Shown piece after piece: positions 41,601-58,000 of a stretch of DNA of 64,000 nucleotides. Source of the DNA: Trematomus loennbergii. Lineage: Eukaryota > Chordata > Actinopteri > Perciformes > Nototheniidae. Made by a program: the position numbers and the translations under genes. Each line of letters opens with the position of its first letter. Position 1 is the stretch's first letter. Below the pieces are notes generated by a model. It was not told where the DNA came from. It worked only from the letters and a program-made list of their open reading frames with translations, and did not search any database. Where the stretch lies: assembly GCA_012861695.1 (NCBI GenBank), contig JAAOOA010000399.1:9562147-9626146 (forward strand), written 5' to 3'.

Positions 41601-44600
41601 TTTAATACCACTTGTAAGCTCTGGTATGAACCCTGTACCGGTTCATCTAGTTTACTTCTCACCCGGCGTGTCCTTACACAGTACCATGTTGCTCTGTTAC
41701 ATCCTTTTAATTCACCTTTCCCTTGTTCCTGCTTCAGGCCTTGTAGCTGACAAACCAAAGGCTCAGCATAAAAAAAGAAAAAATCAGAGCATCGCGTATT
41801 CTTCCTCATTCCAGGGAGGAATGTCTTTCTCAAATCTCCTGCTGATCAAACAATAGTTAGCCTCCTCTGACTGTGCAGAGAGGGGGGGGCAGAGTCCAGG
41901 TGTGAGGGAGACACAAAGTACATAGAAATAAAATAATTAAATTGGGACAGGTGTTGGAGATGTTACAGAGAGTTTGACGCTGATCCCGTAAAGCTGCGTG
42001 TTATTAAAAATATTCAGTCCAGCAAGACAGAAAATGGCTCACACTTTACTCTACTAATAACATTTACTCTTGAAAGGCGTTTAAAAAAAATGTATTCATA
42101 GGCAAAGAAAAGTCAAAAATGTGTTGATCTGTTGCGGAATTATCTGCAAGACTTCTAGTCATTTTGCAACAGTAAAATATAATCAATGGAGTAGTCTAAG
42201 CTATTATTGGTATAGCGCTTCCAAATATGAGAAGTTTGCAAATAAACTCACATAAAAATCTACGGTCTTATTCCTAAAATGGAACAACAAAATGGCAACC
42301 CTGTTTATAAACCGCCTGGTAGGATAGTGGTAACACCCCCCCCGCAGACTGCTGCCACAACAACCTGAGCAACCAAAGCTGCATTCGAGTGGTTACCATT
42401 ATTACTGTTTAGCCTTACGTTGTGTTTTGGTTTATAATAGGGCAACGCCTAACCCCACCAGAGGCCTGCCAACCAGTGTTCCCATCACACACACTCTGGC
42501 TCTCTAAGACTACGTTTCATAGGTAATATGACTCAATGAATAACACTTTGCAGGAGCTCAAAACTTGCTTCCAAGCTGACAGATTACCAGCAGCAACGCT
42601 CATAAACCTCACAGCCACTGTGCAGAAAGATCCAACTTAACAATTAAAATTAAACATTAGAAACTACCACACGGATTATAATATTAGTATAAAGGTCTAT
42701 CAAGACACAACATTATCCGTGTGTGTGTGTGTGTGTTAGAGCTCTGCTAACCAACCGAGTGTCTTAAGTTAATGCAAAATAGCTGAGAAGTTGTTATGGA
42801 GACATAATTCCCATCAGGCTGTGCACTTAAAGCACTGTCTCCTGTGACTGGCGTCACCCCCGGCAACAGGCTTGCTCCAACAACTAACCAACTCTACCTT
42901 TTCCTCCACCCCTGGGCTCCGCCTGCCTCTGAGCCACCAATTTTCACTCTCAAATTATCCTATTGTGTGTCTGTGTGGTTACGAGAGGCCACAACCTGAC
43001 TGAAGACACACCCAGAGCCATTCCTACAACTCATCTACATGACCAAGACAGCCACATTCACACCCACGGATATTTAAATCTGAGTCAGCAGCTTTGAGTC
43101 AAACACGCGGATTCACACACATCTAACCTGTCACTGGTTAAATTATGTAGCTAAAAACAAGCACAGTGTGTGCTCTGACCTCTGTGTGGGAGCCGATTTG
43201 TCCCGTTTACCCACATTTAAATCACTAGTGTAGGGGGGAAATCACAGATCAGAGTAGTTGTTCAAACAAACAGAGCGTCCATTTCAATATTTGAATTTAT
43301 TTGGACCTCACAACTCCTGCACACACACACAACTATTTTCTTTCCACTAACTTTTCCCCCCCGAGATTTACCACTAAAAAAACTAGTGCTGATACTTTTC
43401 TATGAGGAAAAAAAAGTAGAAAAAACTCTCTGCATAAACCCTGTGAGGGTTTAGCAGGGGCTCCTACCCCATTCAGGTCCCCAGGTAACCATGGCAATGA
43501 AGACCAAGAAAGAACGCTTTCATGTTGGCGCCCTGAACCAGGATTTGGAGGGGGAAATGAGCAGGGAGAGGAGGGGGGGGGGGTGCTCCAAAACACACTC
43601 CTCACTCAACTTTACAAGCCATACGGTGGGAGGCAAAATGCACCGGGGGAAGAAAAAAAACATGCTACACAGAAATTGGAAAAACCCAACATCCAGCTCT
43701 TCAAAAGGTAGAAACTCACCGTTTTGGAATCCAACTCGTGTCTGTTTTGCGCCAAAACCTTCTCCACTCCGTCTTGATCTGCGTATGTTACAAACCCAAA
43801 GCCCCTGCGAAAAAGAAAAATAAGAGAAATTCAGAATCAGAAATGCAAAGTTTGGACATAAACAGCCCCATGAAAGAGCATGAGGCATCCAGTGATAGGA
43901 CGGCGGAGCGCACACGCCTCCTTCTTACCTCGACCGCTTGGTAACGGGATCCCGCATCACCATACACTCCTTCACCTCGCCGAATTTACAGAAGTACTCC
44001 TTCAAGCCCTCTGCGAACACAGCAAAAGGGGGACACGGTTAAATAAATCCGTAAATCTGACTTTTTTTCCCTACAGGCCCTGGTGAGGTGATGTGGCTGG
44101 AGAGAGACAATGGGGGACGGGCCGGACCACGTTGTGTTTGTGTCCCTCTCCAGAGACTGTACACTGGCCATTCAGCATAATAGCCCATTAAGGCCCTGCG
44201 GACCACAAACAAAGCTACTCGGTTGACGATCCATGTTTTGACAAGGCGTCCAGCGAGAACACGGAACAAGAATAAAGTGTATTCGTGCATCTGTCTCAGA
44301 CTCTTACAATAAATGAATGGATTCAGCGGAGTGCAAAAACAACACGCAGACGTGGTCATCCATATGAGCCGAACTTGAGCTTTAACGCTGAATAATCGAT
44401 CACCTTTACTACAAATGCCCTTCTGTTATTAGCAGTGTATTGAGCGCACAGGGAAAGGCAGACAGAGTGTGTGCATGCATTTCCAGTGTTAATCTCCCTG
44501 CATCTCGGCAAGTCTAAACCCTGAGAGCTGATCCTTATTGAATAGGAGGCTTTGATTTAACTATTTACGGTGTTTATTATTAACTTCGGGAAGGTAATGC

Positions 44601-45302
44601 ATGCTGTATGTGTAGAGGAGGAGTAAACAGTAGGCTTTCATTCAGACTTATTAAAGTAGCGTGCGGGACAGCTCACCTTGTGTCGTCTGCCAACTCAGAC
44701 CCCCGATGAACATTTTGCTGAATGAGAGAAACACAAGCTGTAAGTCACACAGAATAGCGCGCCGTCTTTCCAGCACAGCACATGCACATCCACATTCAAT
44801 GAGGGGGGGGTTAAAAGCTGGGGGGAATTATGTGTAATATAGCATCAATAAAGTAAGAAGAAAGCATCGGCCATGTTGCAAAGTCCCCAATCGGCCAGTC
44901 GGGGCCGTTATAATCCCCTAGAGAAGGAAAAAAAAGGAGAGGATTTTCCAGAGGATGGAGGAGAAGTTGCAATGGGGCCTGGTGGAGGAAAAGCAAGATA
45001 AATAAACAAACAAGAGGTGGTGGGGGGTGGGGGGGGAAACAGACGGAAAGCAGCAGTGAGTCTGTGTCTCCTTAGCTGAGTGGATCCATCCCACACACAC
45101 ATACACACACACACAGCGTGCTTGTCTTTTGTCTCGGCGCGGCTACGCTCCCGCACTGAACTCAACTAAAGTCCAAGGTGAACTCGAATCGGGCCGAGAG
45201 GCGAGCGAAATGCATGCGGGCGGTGTGAGGCTTTTACCAGGGGTCGTGGGGGGAGTTGTCCGCGCCGGAGGACAGGCTGCTCTGGCTCCCTTCCGTATCC
45301 AT
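24855..45302 (-). CDS. msi1: Musashi-1 RNA-binding protein (14 coding exons)
   Basis: Musashi proteins bind UAG-containing sites in mRNA 3' UTRs and control translation in neural stem cells, acting mainly in the cytoplasm. Fourteen exons can be joined. RRM1 (about residues 23-100) has RNP2 MFIGGL at 24-29 and RNP1 ending RGFGFV at 63-68. RRM2 (about 112-185) has RNP2 IFVGGL at 113-118 and RNP1 RGFGFV at 152-157. The C-terminal tail has GYPGFQ at 220-225, an eight-Ala run (285-292), [18 protein letters not shown] and the final [13 protein letters not shown]. The tail and [11 protein letters not shown] identify Musashi-1 rather than Musashi-2. Length would be 359 residues, against about 362 in mouse. 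Two oddities: exon 5 is one base short (see findings), and exon 10 has four tandem GMA units. The TGSHPWTMAPPP piece I recall from mammalian forms is absent between AAVRG and STPSR. Confidence 0.95.
25004..25158 (-). CDS. msi1: msi1 exon 13
   Basis: 155 nt between acceptor CTCAG and donor GTAAGT, coding residues 296-346. It includes [18 protein letters not shown] and [18 protein letters not shown], a strong Musashi-1 signature. It enters in phase 1 and leaves in phase 0. Confidence 0.95.
25334..25393 (-). CDS. msi1: msi1 exon 12 (polyalanine)
   Basis: 60 nt coding IPLTAYGPM, eight alanines (25341-25364) and VR. The alanine codons are mostly GCA with GCC and GCG, so the run is partly interrupted at DNA level. 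Acceptor CCACAG, donor GTACGT. Confidence 0.93.
26268..26324 (-). CDS. msi1: msi1 exon 11
   Basis: 57 nt coding residues 257-274, [18 protein letters not shown], aligning to the FRVERTPLPSAP segment of mammalian Musashi-1. Acceptor TTCTAG, donor GTCAGT. In-frame length makes it skippable without a frame change. Confidence 0.88.
26686..26793 (-). CDS. msi1: msi1 exon 10 with GMA tandem repeat
   Basis: 108 nt coding residues 221-255: [15 protein letters not shown], then four Gly-Met-Ala units (26711-26746), then PGYTYQFP. Each unit is the 9-bp GGAATGGCT. Mammalian Musashi-1 has a single GLA at this place, from memory. Donor GTAAGT, acceptor CAACAG. Confidence 0.93.
28507..28624 (-). CDS. msi1: msi1 exon 9
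   Basis: 118 nt coding [31 protein letters not shown] and FMLGIGML, the linker directly after RRM2. [19 protein letters not shown] favours Musashi-1. Acceptor CTTTAG, donor GTAAGA. Confidence 0.95.
28781..28863 (-). CDS. msi1: msi1 exon 8 (RRM2 second half)
   Basis: 83 nt coding [20 protein letters not shown] and HEINNKM. It completes RNP1 of RRM2 with the split Gly from exon 7. Acceptor TTCCAG, donor GTACGC. Confidence 0.95.
29551..29599 (-). CDS. msi1: msi1 exon 7 (RRM2)
   Basis: 49 nt coding [16 protein letters not shown] plus one base. Acceptor TTGCAG, donor GTACGT. A CA-rich microsatellite (29634-29710) sits only about 35 bp upstream of the acceptor. Confidence 0.95.
29634..29710. repeat. 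(CA)n microsatellite next to msi1 exon 7 acceptor
   Basis: Imperfect CA array on the plus strand, hence UG-rich in the msi1 pre-mRNA just upstream of exon 7. Length variation could influence splicing. That is inference. Confidence 0.9.
34015..34390. repeat. Degenerate tandem repeat with GTTAGCTA / GAAATAGTTA words
   Basis: Within msi1 intron 6, motifs of the form GAAATAGTTAGCTA, ATGGTTGAAATTGTGA and TGGACAAA recur every 40-60 bp or so with many changes. The block follows a segment (about 33915-33995) starting TGTTTCCCAACAAGGGTACC, which resembles a known fish interspersed repeat. It is probably the satellite-like interior of a DNA transposon. Confidence 0.6.
34681..34773 (-). CDS. msi1: msi1 exon 6 (RRM2 first half)
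   Basis: 93 nt, exactly 31 codons, coding [19 protein letters not shown] and [12 protein letters not shown]. It contains RNP2 IFVGGL. Acceptor GCTAG, donor GTATAC. The family usually has Met where Leu opens this exon. Confidence 0.95.
35270..35310 (-). pseudogene. msi1: msi1 exon 5, one base short (frameshift as read)
   Basis: The exon lies between acceptor CTACAG and donor GTGAGT. It reads ATCGACCCCAAGGTGGCG then TTTCCCGCCGGGCTCAG and CCTAAG, 41 nt. Musashi proteins have [14 protein letters not shown] here (14 codons, 42 nt). The discrepancy is one C in the CCC run after TTT: four C's would give CCC CGC CGG. As written, the frame shifts after Phe-Pro. Flanking exons are intact and conserved, so only this spot is marked as broken. 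The gene as a whole is probably functional. Confidence 0.85.
35895..36282. mobile_element. TTAA-flanked MITE, family B copy 2, in msi1 intron 4
   Basis: TTAA at 35895-35898 and 36279-36282 with termini AGGTAGGGTAGGTAAG and, inverted, AGGTGGGGTAGGTAAT. It is collinear with the copy at 11479-11869, with small substitutions and short indels. A CCGAGCCGGCTAAAAT block replaces the corresponding interior word of copy 1. It has no coding capacity. Confidence 0.8.
36283..43719 (-). other. msi1: msi1 intron 4 (right part)
   Basis: The 8.4 kb intron between exons 4 and 5 contains the MITE above and AT-rich sequence. It has C/G runs at about 40347-40355 and 40431-40440 and no exon I could support. A GA-rich stretch lies at about 39695-39725. 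Open frames here show no Musashi or other domain. Confidence 0.5.
43720..43804 (-). CDS. msi1: msi1 exon 4 (RRM1 second half)
   Basis: 85 nt coding [28 protein letters not shown], with RNP1 GFGFV at the start. Acceptor CGCAG, donor [14 protein letters not shown] and LAQNRHELD are nearer Musashi-1 (LAQSRHELD) than Musashi-2. Confidence 0.95.
43929..44010 (-). CDS. msi1: msi1 exon 3 (RRM1)
   Basis: 82 nt coding [20 protein letters not shown] and PVTKRS, the first helix and second strand of RRM1. Acceptor CGCAG, donor GTAAGA. The intron to exon 4 is only 124 bp. Confidence 0.95.
44677..44717 (-). CDS. msi1: msi1 exon 2 (RRM1 RNP2)
   Basis: 41 nt coding (C)[13 protein letters not shown](E), with RNP2 MFIGGL. 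Acceptor TTCAG, donor GTGAGC. Both flanking codons are split and are completed correctly by exons 1 and 3. Confidence 0.95.
45238..45302 (-). CDS. msi1: msi1 exon 1 (start)
   Basis: ATG at 45302-45300 begins [20 protein letters not shown], then Pro and the first two bases of Cys before GTAAAA. SPHDPCKMFIGG at the junction matches mammalian Musashi-1. The N-terminus before SPHDP differs, as it does across vertebrates. It lies in a GC-rich region. Confidence 0.92.
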
Positions 45303-45640
45303 TCCGCTCTCCGCTGGTATATTCCCGCACTGTGAGGCTAGGAGAGGCAGTGAAGCTCCACTGCTGCTGCTGCTGCTCCAGACTCAGGGGCGGGCAGCCG
45401 AGAGGGGAGGTGGGGGTGGGGTGGCTCAGAAAGAGGAGGGGAGAGCGAGAAAAGCGCACACACACACACATACGCAGGCATACACGCTCAGAGATAAGCT
45501 CCGCCTCTACCTCGTTTTCCCGTAGCCTACCCCTGCCTCGGACCTCCCTCCCCTCCCTCCTGCACGTTGCCTGCCGTTATTCATGCTGCCAGTGGCGCTT
45601 CTCTGTAGTGTTTCCCGCCGTTCTTGTCATTGGTCGATCA
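45303..45640 (-). promoter_or_regulatory. msi1: msi1 5' UTR and GC-rich promoter region
   Basis: A CpG-rich stretch directly upstream of the msi1 start. It includes a CTG/CAG tract at 45361-45377, an E2F-type TTTCCCGCC at 45611-45619 and an inverted CCAAT box (ATTGG) at 45629-45633. No TATA box was seen. An E2F site would fit a gene active in dividing neural progenitors. Motif function and the start site are inference. Confidence 0.5.
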
Positions 45641-46130
45641 CAACAGCATGGCCCGTTAAAGCGTTTTGAATGTTAGGAGAATCTGCAGCAGCTTGCCTCT
45701 ATTACAATTCGCAACATTTTACAGAATGCACGAAAAAATATCTTTAAAAAACATTTTCAGAACACCAAAATAGAAACATATGGGTCCAGCATTATGCATC
45801 CATGCCAGATAGCTTTATAATTATTGACTCGTTCTGTTATTCATTCATTGCTCCACATTAACAGATTTCCAGCATTAGTTTCCGTATTGCTGAAGGAACA
45901 TGATGTCTTCCTGTGGGGTAAGGTTAGGTCTCAGGTTAAATGAAGCATCTGTAACCAGGATCTCTCCCAACCCATTTAGCCACACTGGGTTATATAAAAC
46001 AGGATGTGGATATGAAATCATTCTTGTAGCTTATAGGACAACAGGATCATGTTTTTTGAAAAGGTTTTTTTATTTGTATGTAATGTTCTCGTATTATGTG
46101 ACGATAAATTAGATGAGTGATGCAATCCTT
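45641..46130. other. Intergenic stretch, nothing recognised
   Basis: AT-rich sequence between the msi1 promoter and a TGATGT-rich repeat. No exon was recognised. Confidence 0.4.
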
Positions 46131-46620
46131 TCTGATGTGATGTTATATAATGTATTCAGAAGTAATGACATGTGATTTGACCATACATAATGTCATGCTA
46201 TGTGATGATATATGATGTCATATTAAATGACGACATAAGATGTAATCATATGATGTCATTTGATGTCATACATAATTTGATGTGATATTATCATATCATA
46301 TCATGTTATCATGTCATTTCATGTAATGTGATTATATATGACGTCATTTCATGTGATAGGACCTATATGATGTGATGTGATCATATATATATATATATAT
46401 ATACATGTCACATGATCTTATATGATATTGTCATGTTATTTAATGTGTTGATATGATTTCATCTGGTGTTGTCGTGGCATGTGATGTAAACATACTTGTG
46501 ATCTGGATAAATATGATATCATGTGATCATATATGATGTTATCTACTTTATATAACGTAATGTAACGTAATCTGATGTGGATTTTATGGATGTCATGTAA
46601 GACGTTATGTCATAGTATGT
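46131..46620. repeat. Degenerate satellite-like ATGATGTCAT / TGATATGATG tract
   Basis: About 490 bp composed almost wholly of permutations of TGATGTCAT, TATGATGTGA and ATCATATGA, with an (AT)n core at about 46384-46402. The unit is short (around 10-15 bp) and highly diverged. A perfect CRE palindrome TGACGTCA arises at 46339-46346, probably as a by-product of the repeat. Confidence 0.75.
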
Positions 46621-46734
46621 CACAGTGTGTGTATTTTACTATTTTAGTCCAGCTCTCACCTCAACCATTACTCTGGTCCACCGGTGACCCACCACATGTA
46701 GGCTATTAATCCCTTTGTAGTTGTATTATTGTCC

Positions 46735-47818
46735 CCTCCTGGGCTCATTTTCATCATCATCAACATTACCCTATATCCAAAAAAGTATTTCAAAACCCAA
46801 CGCCACCTCTCTTTGTGACTTCCTCTCCATCCATCAATTATCCGGAGCAGAAATAGAACTAGTCCCCCACTTCAAGTATCTTGGAGTCATAATGGACTCG
46901 AACTTGACTTTTAAGAAACATATTAAGAAAGTATCGAATACCATTAAATTCAACTTGCAACATTTTAAACAAATTAGACCTTTCTTAACTGTCAATGCTG
47001 CAAAGTCATGCCTCCACTGTATGATTCTATCCCACATTGAATACTGTTTGACAAACTGGTCGTTTGCTTGTGCCACAAACCTGAAACCAATAGAACAGCT
47101 GTACAAGAGAGCTATCAAGGTGTTTGACAGAAAGCCTTATTCATAACACCACTGTACCATCCTTGAAAAACACAATTTCTTGAGTTTTGAATTTTAAGTA
47201 TTTTAAAAGTATGTGTTTTTTTTATAAATGTTTACATGGACTGCCCCCCCCCCCCCCCCCCTTAGGGGAATTCATCCACAAAAAACACACTGGACGCTGC
47301 ACTAGGTCAGAAACCAGAGGAGACTGTGAAGTCCACCGCAGACGGACCACTTTTGGACAAAATGTCCTCTCCATTAAAGGCAGCTCATTGTGGAATAGCC
47401 TCCCAACTGAGATACAGGATTGTCCCACTCTCAATAGTTTTAAAGGTCAACTTAAAGAATGGTTGAGAAACAACCAGACGTGCAATCACCGCTAAATGCA
47501 CTTTAACACAGGGGTATCTCCTCTTGCACTTTATGCATCTCTTGTATCATCTCTTGCACTTAATATGTCGTTGCTGCTATAGTGTACTGTCATGTGGTAC
47601 TTGTGTGTGCTGCTCTTGCTCTTTCTGCATATCATGTATTTATTTTTTGCTATGTTTACAAATGTCATGTTCTTATATGTTGTATGTCAGGGACTACGGA
47701 TGGAAATGAGCTCAAAGCTAAAATCCGGCATATTTACACTTGAAGCATTATTTGTCTAAAGTGTTCATTAATGTGCATTGTCCCTATTCAAATAAACGAT
47801 TAAATGAAATGAAAAATC
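46735..47818 (+). mobile_element. 5'-truncated LINE (CR1/L2/Rex-type), broken
   Basis: The plus strand encodes the end of a non-LTR reverse transcriptase ORF. FKYLGVIMDSNLTFKKHI and IEYCLTNWSFACATNL and IEQLYKRAIKVF lie in the first frame, then FYKCLHGL, then GSSLWNSLPTEIQDC and FKGQLKEWL in another frame. These blocks are typical of the thumb and C-terminal part of jockey-superclade LINEs. A stop at about 47144 and a shift between frames break the ORF, and a C-run (about 47244-47262) has expanded. The 3' end carries AATAAACG then AAATGAAATG. Clade assignment is approximate. Confidence 0.8.
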
Positions 47819-52907
<5,089 letters not shown>

Positions 52908-53691
52908 TGCAGCTGTGCAGTGACAGAGTGAAGGGAGGAGAGAGCAGAGGGGGTCCATTGTGGCTCTTTGTGTGGCTCAGATTGTCCTCTTCTCTGGGAA
53001 AGTGGAAACTCAACACTCCTCTCCAGAGGTCTGGTTACCAGGTGAGAGAGGAGGAAAGAAAAGGGAAAAACAGAGCGCCAGAGCGAGGGAGGGAGAGCTG
53101 GAAAGGTGTGGAGAGAGAAACCGAAAAGGAGAGGCGAGGGAGAAAAGAGCATGAGACTTTTGGGCATGAGAGCTGGAAACTGAGAGAGGCTGAAAGAGAT
53201 CAAGAGATGAACACAAAGATAGGAAGAAACAGCCTGCGAAAGAATAAACAGAGAGAGGCCCAGATTTTGGTTTAAACAAATAAGTAAAACAATCCTGAGC
53301 AAATTTACAAATGTAGTGCATGCTTTGCTAGATCCAATGTGGCCTGTAGATAAAGTGAGACGTTGAATTAAAATGATATAATCAATGTTATGTCTTCTTT
53401 AACAGTGAAAGCCCATGAAGATAAAGGATCAGATCATGTCCACGTTTTAATCCAAATACCAGGTTCAATGTAAACTTGTCCTGTCATGATGATAAACAAC
53501 ACTGCTGTGATCTGTTCTACAATCAAATATTAAACTAAACTGAAACCAGTGGCACTCATTTAAAGTTAGAACTCCTCCTTGTGGCCACTTTTGGAACTTC
53601 TAAACACATCCAAAATCAGTTCAGCTTCTTCCACTCGTTTCATCTCCAGAAATAAAACAAAAGTCACACATCTTGTATCAGAAAATGTACA

Positions 53692-54928
53692 TTTATTTTC
53701 TTTGATCACTTTTTACAAACTATATATATATATTATTATTTTTACAAACACCACCTTTAACCCTGAACACCAAAAAGTTTACAAAGTACAAAGAGGAAGT
53801 ACAATATCTAGCTAAAAAGACCACTCCATTTCCAGACATAATCCATATTAATTTGATGTTCTAAGACTGCGCGATGAGGGAATAATTAAAAAAATACAGC
53901 TAATAATCTTAGATGGATGGAAAAATAATATCTGATACTTTGAGGCCACCAAACCTTTTTTATATTACTTTACATTTTATTTTGTTGTCCACAGTATATC
54001 TGGTATTCCATTCTTTACAATCGTTTTCCCTTTTTTTTTATATCATGGCATGCATTATGATATGATAACTTTCTACCTTAAATGTCTTTTTTGACTGCTG
54101 TTCATCGTGTGAGGTTATAATTTTTTGTTTGGTTGCAGTCAAAATGACAGTTGCATTGCAGTTAACTGTTACCTGATTTATTTTCATGTTGGTCAACCAG
54201 AGAAACTGTAAAACATACAACAAAAATAGCAACGATCTCAGAGACATTTGATCAAAATCGTATACAGTACTATTGTTTATGCGTCTGTTTGTGAAAGCAA
54301 GAGAGGAGAGGGAGATGGGGGGCATGGCAGGAGTGACCATGTGTGTTTGACAGGAGTGTTTTTGTGGATGCTTTCACTCTTTCCCCCCCGATATTGTCTG
54401 GAGTGGATTGTGGAGGCGGCAGCTCTGAGAACAGCTGCTTCTGACAAACACTATGTGTGTCACTTGGGGATTGAGTGTATGTGTGTGTATGTGTGTGATG
54501 AGGGGTGGTAGGACACTTTCAAAAAGAGGAGACTAAACCATCTTTCTAATAACCCTTCAGTCTGTTTCAGATGTCACATGGCCACTAGAGAGATGAGTCC
54601 TCTTTTGGTTGAAACATAATCAAAACAGATAAATCAACCCGTACTGAACTGTTTTTGAACAGAGGCTTCCTGTTTATATGTCGGAGCAGAGACTGATATT
54701 GACCTTCTGCAATATCAAACACACCCCTGAAAATGATCGCAGTGAATGGTAATTTATTCTTACAATTCAACCGTGTCTGTGGCTGCTTGTGCATGTATGA
54801 GCCGATGAACTGTATATTCAGCTGTGTGCATGCATGTGGTATACAATATGTTAATGTGTGACTGTCAGTGTGAGTGTGTGCATGCACGTGTGTGCGTGTG
54901 TGTGTTGTTGCATGATAGCAGGCAGGTA
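53692..54928 (-). other. unc119b: unc119b 3' UTR (extent inferred)
   Basis: Sequence after the unc119b stop. Minus-strand AATAAA signals occur at 54754-54759, 54177-54182, 53977-53982 and 53692-53697. The last is followed on the minus strand by a T/GT-rich stretch, as expected for a cleavage site, and would give a 3' UTR of about 1.2 kb. Shorter forms are possible. Confidence 0.45.
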
Positions 54929-55041
54929 TCACTGTCCTCCGTTATAAGCATAGTCTGCCTTGTTGTGCATGACCAGTCTGTTCTCCACGAAATAGAAGCT
55001 GTCTGACCGGGTCTCATAAGGACACTCCACCATCTGACGGA
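54929..55041 (-). CDS. unc119b: unc119b exon 5 (last coding)
   Basis: Acceptor TTTCAG, then [36 protein letters not shown] and TGA at 54929-54931. The split Val joins exon 4 correctly. Confidence 0.95.
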
Positions 55042-58000
55042 CTGAAAGAAAGTTGGTATTAACTTTTTATGTTAAAGCATTTAAGACATTTTCAGAAGTA
55101 TTTATAATTTCTGTCTTAAAGAAATTAACCGCACCCAGAAATGACCATTTGTATATCAATCGCTCAGCCTGTGTTACCTTGAAGTCTGGAAGAAATGTGT
55201 GTTTTTCCTGCATGGTGAAATTAGAATCCAATAACAGAAAATGGGTAAATGTTAAATATCAACAAACTATACAAAACATCTGCTTACAAAGTTTTACACG
55301 AATAGTACAGTATAATCCAAATTTCATTATCCAGTCCCATGTTGACTACTTCCCAAACATATGCATTTTGTTAAAACTATTTAAAGCACTATGGACGTCG
55401 CTCAAGTATGAGACTGTTTGTGCAGAAGTGTAATAAATGGTAAGGTTTTAGCGAAAATGCATATGTTTTGATGACAGTGAGCATACAACAGAATTGATTA
55501 GAATTAGATTATCCTGTACAAGTTTTGTGAGTGGTTGTAAACAAATGTTTTGTTGTTGTTAGACGCAGCCCCCTTTTATTTCAATTCATCAATCATTTTC
55601 TCCTAGGATTCTTCTTTCGTTGTGAAGTCATGCTAGTCATGTCCTTCAAGGTAAAACAGGGTGAGTAATTGATAAACAAATGATCATTTTATGGGTCGAT
55701 GGTAAACTTCATATATTACTAGCATGCATCATGTACGTTAAATGAGTCTTTGGTCACTGTTCATTCCTCCTCTGTACTGCCCATGAAACAGTCTTCTCCC
55801 AAAGCAACCACAGACAGAAATAACATGGAGGACAAAATCCACAGTCCTTGTTCTAATATGATAATCTAGTATGAGGCTTTGCAGTCTAAGTTAGCAAAAC
55901 AAAGTGGGTATCTTCCAGGTTTAGAAAATAATAAGACGACATTCCCTCTTTGTGCTTCCCGGACAGCGTTACCTTGCTGAACTGCAGCAGAGGGATACTT
56001 CCTGGTGGTTGTCGGTTTGATGCTAGGACTCAACAATGGAAATAAATAACCTTAGGTAAAGTACAGCGAAGACCATAGCCAGTTTAAGAGGGAATCTCAG
56101 ACTGCTGAAGCCTCACCTTAAGTTCAACTAAACTTTAGTAAGCATTTTTACAGAACTGTGGATTTTACTCCCTATGTTATACCATGTTGTTGCAGTAGGG
56201 ATATCACAGGAACTATTGCAGAGAACCACAACTCTTTTGACATACATATGTTTGTAGATATTGAGCGCTTTTTCTCCTCAATATGCACATTTATGAAGCA
56301 GGATATTCAAAAATGTCTATTCAGAGTCATCTCCTCTAGTCTTTGCATACAGACAGACACCCTGACTCCAATGTTACTCCATCGTAAATGTCCCAGTAGG
56401 GGTTCATAAAAATGATTCTATAAAATAAAATGATTCATCACACAGCATAAAAGTAAAAAATACTGTACGCTAAGTTGATCAAAATTGTCAAATAACTGGT
56501 CTTAAATATTGAAAATTATGTTGTTGACTTTCATCACCTACAGCCTTATTTATTTACTTTGGTTAAATTCTAAATTGACAGATGAGAAAAAAACAGTCAC
56601 ATATTTAATTTACATTCTTATAATGTCTCACAATGTCTGAACTGTTCTTGTGGTATTTGCATGGTACACAGATCACAGAAAAACAAGTCAGTCGTCTAAA
56701 GTATTCACTGTTTGGATAAAGGGGATACAATGCATGAAATATACATGAAATAATAAATATTATTTTAATATATTTGTATTTCAGGATTCCTTTAGGTTTT
56801 AATCCTGTGTGAGGGAAAGCGACTCACCCAGGCTCTCAGACAGCTGAGGGAACTCGTAGATGTGCTCACAGGTGTTACGGCTGTTCGGGATACAGAAGCC
56901 AAAGTCAAAGTCGAAGCTCTTCAGCAGGTGATCGCGGAAGTAGTGCCTCTCGATCATGCGGAAGTTGTTTAGAGGCCGGTTTCCAACTGTGAATTCCACC
57001 CTGATAGAGAGATAGGCAGAGAGGAGAGACTGAGATTTTACACTGAGTAATTATAATGGTATTACAGTCTGCACTGGGTCCAATTACTTTCTAGCGCCCA
57101 GTGACGACGCTGTAATTGTTTCCTTTGTTTGTGTATGGAACAGGTGAGTGTGCTCTCCTTAGGTGTGTGTTGTTGGTGAGTCACTCACGTAGCTCCCACG
57201 GTCCTCAGTCTCAGGAAGGCTGGAGTGAACTGGTACCGTACGAATCGGCCTGCGCTGGCGTCTGCCTCTCTGTGCTCCTCATCGTCCTCTGACACCCAGA
57301 TCATACGACAGAGACATTTAAAATAAATACACTGAGGGATTATTTTGGATAAAATGTACCACTGATGTTTGTGAACCTGTCAACATACTTGGAGGCATTC
57401 ATTTTGAGATAATCACAAGAACAAGAGTCAATGATTTCATTGTAAAGTACTCAGAAACCAGATACAACAGCTTCATTAAAGAGCAAACTCTCAAATAAAA
57501 CAGTACACGGAGGAGCGGATGCACATTACCTGTGTGGGGGGGTTTGGCAATCTCAAACAGGACTGTGCCTGTCTCCAGGTCTCTGATCTTAAAGCGTACA
57601 AAGTCGACGTTATAAATATTATCCTCGGGTTTACAGAGGTACCCTGCAACAATGAAATACACACAGATGTCAGGAGTTTAAAACACAGAAATGATTTACA
57701 AGCCATTGTAGCTCATGTGTACAAAGGGCCGATTCAACATTCAAAACACTAAGCTTGACTTTGTTTTTACACATGCAATTTGCATTCGGATACATATCCT
57801 ACCAAACCACAAAATAAGATGAGATAACACAATGTTTTTTTATGATCACTGTGTAGCTAGCATTACAGAGATATACAGGGGGAAAAGCATATGTGAAACC
57901 ATCAAGAATATATCACATGTTGTGCCACCAGAGAGATTAAAAACACTGATTGTGACTTCAAATGTCATAAACACTCCCCCTTGGCTCCAGTGTGATTTTC

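Noticed and set aside
46339..46346. Perfect CRE palindrome as a regulatory site
   Set aside because: The surrounding repeat is built from near-identical TGATGTCA words, so the motif is expected by chance there. It is kept only as part of the repeat description.
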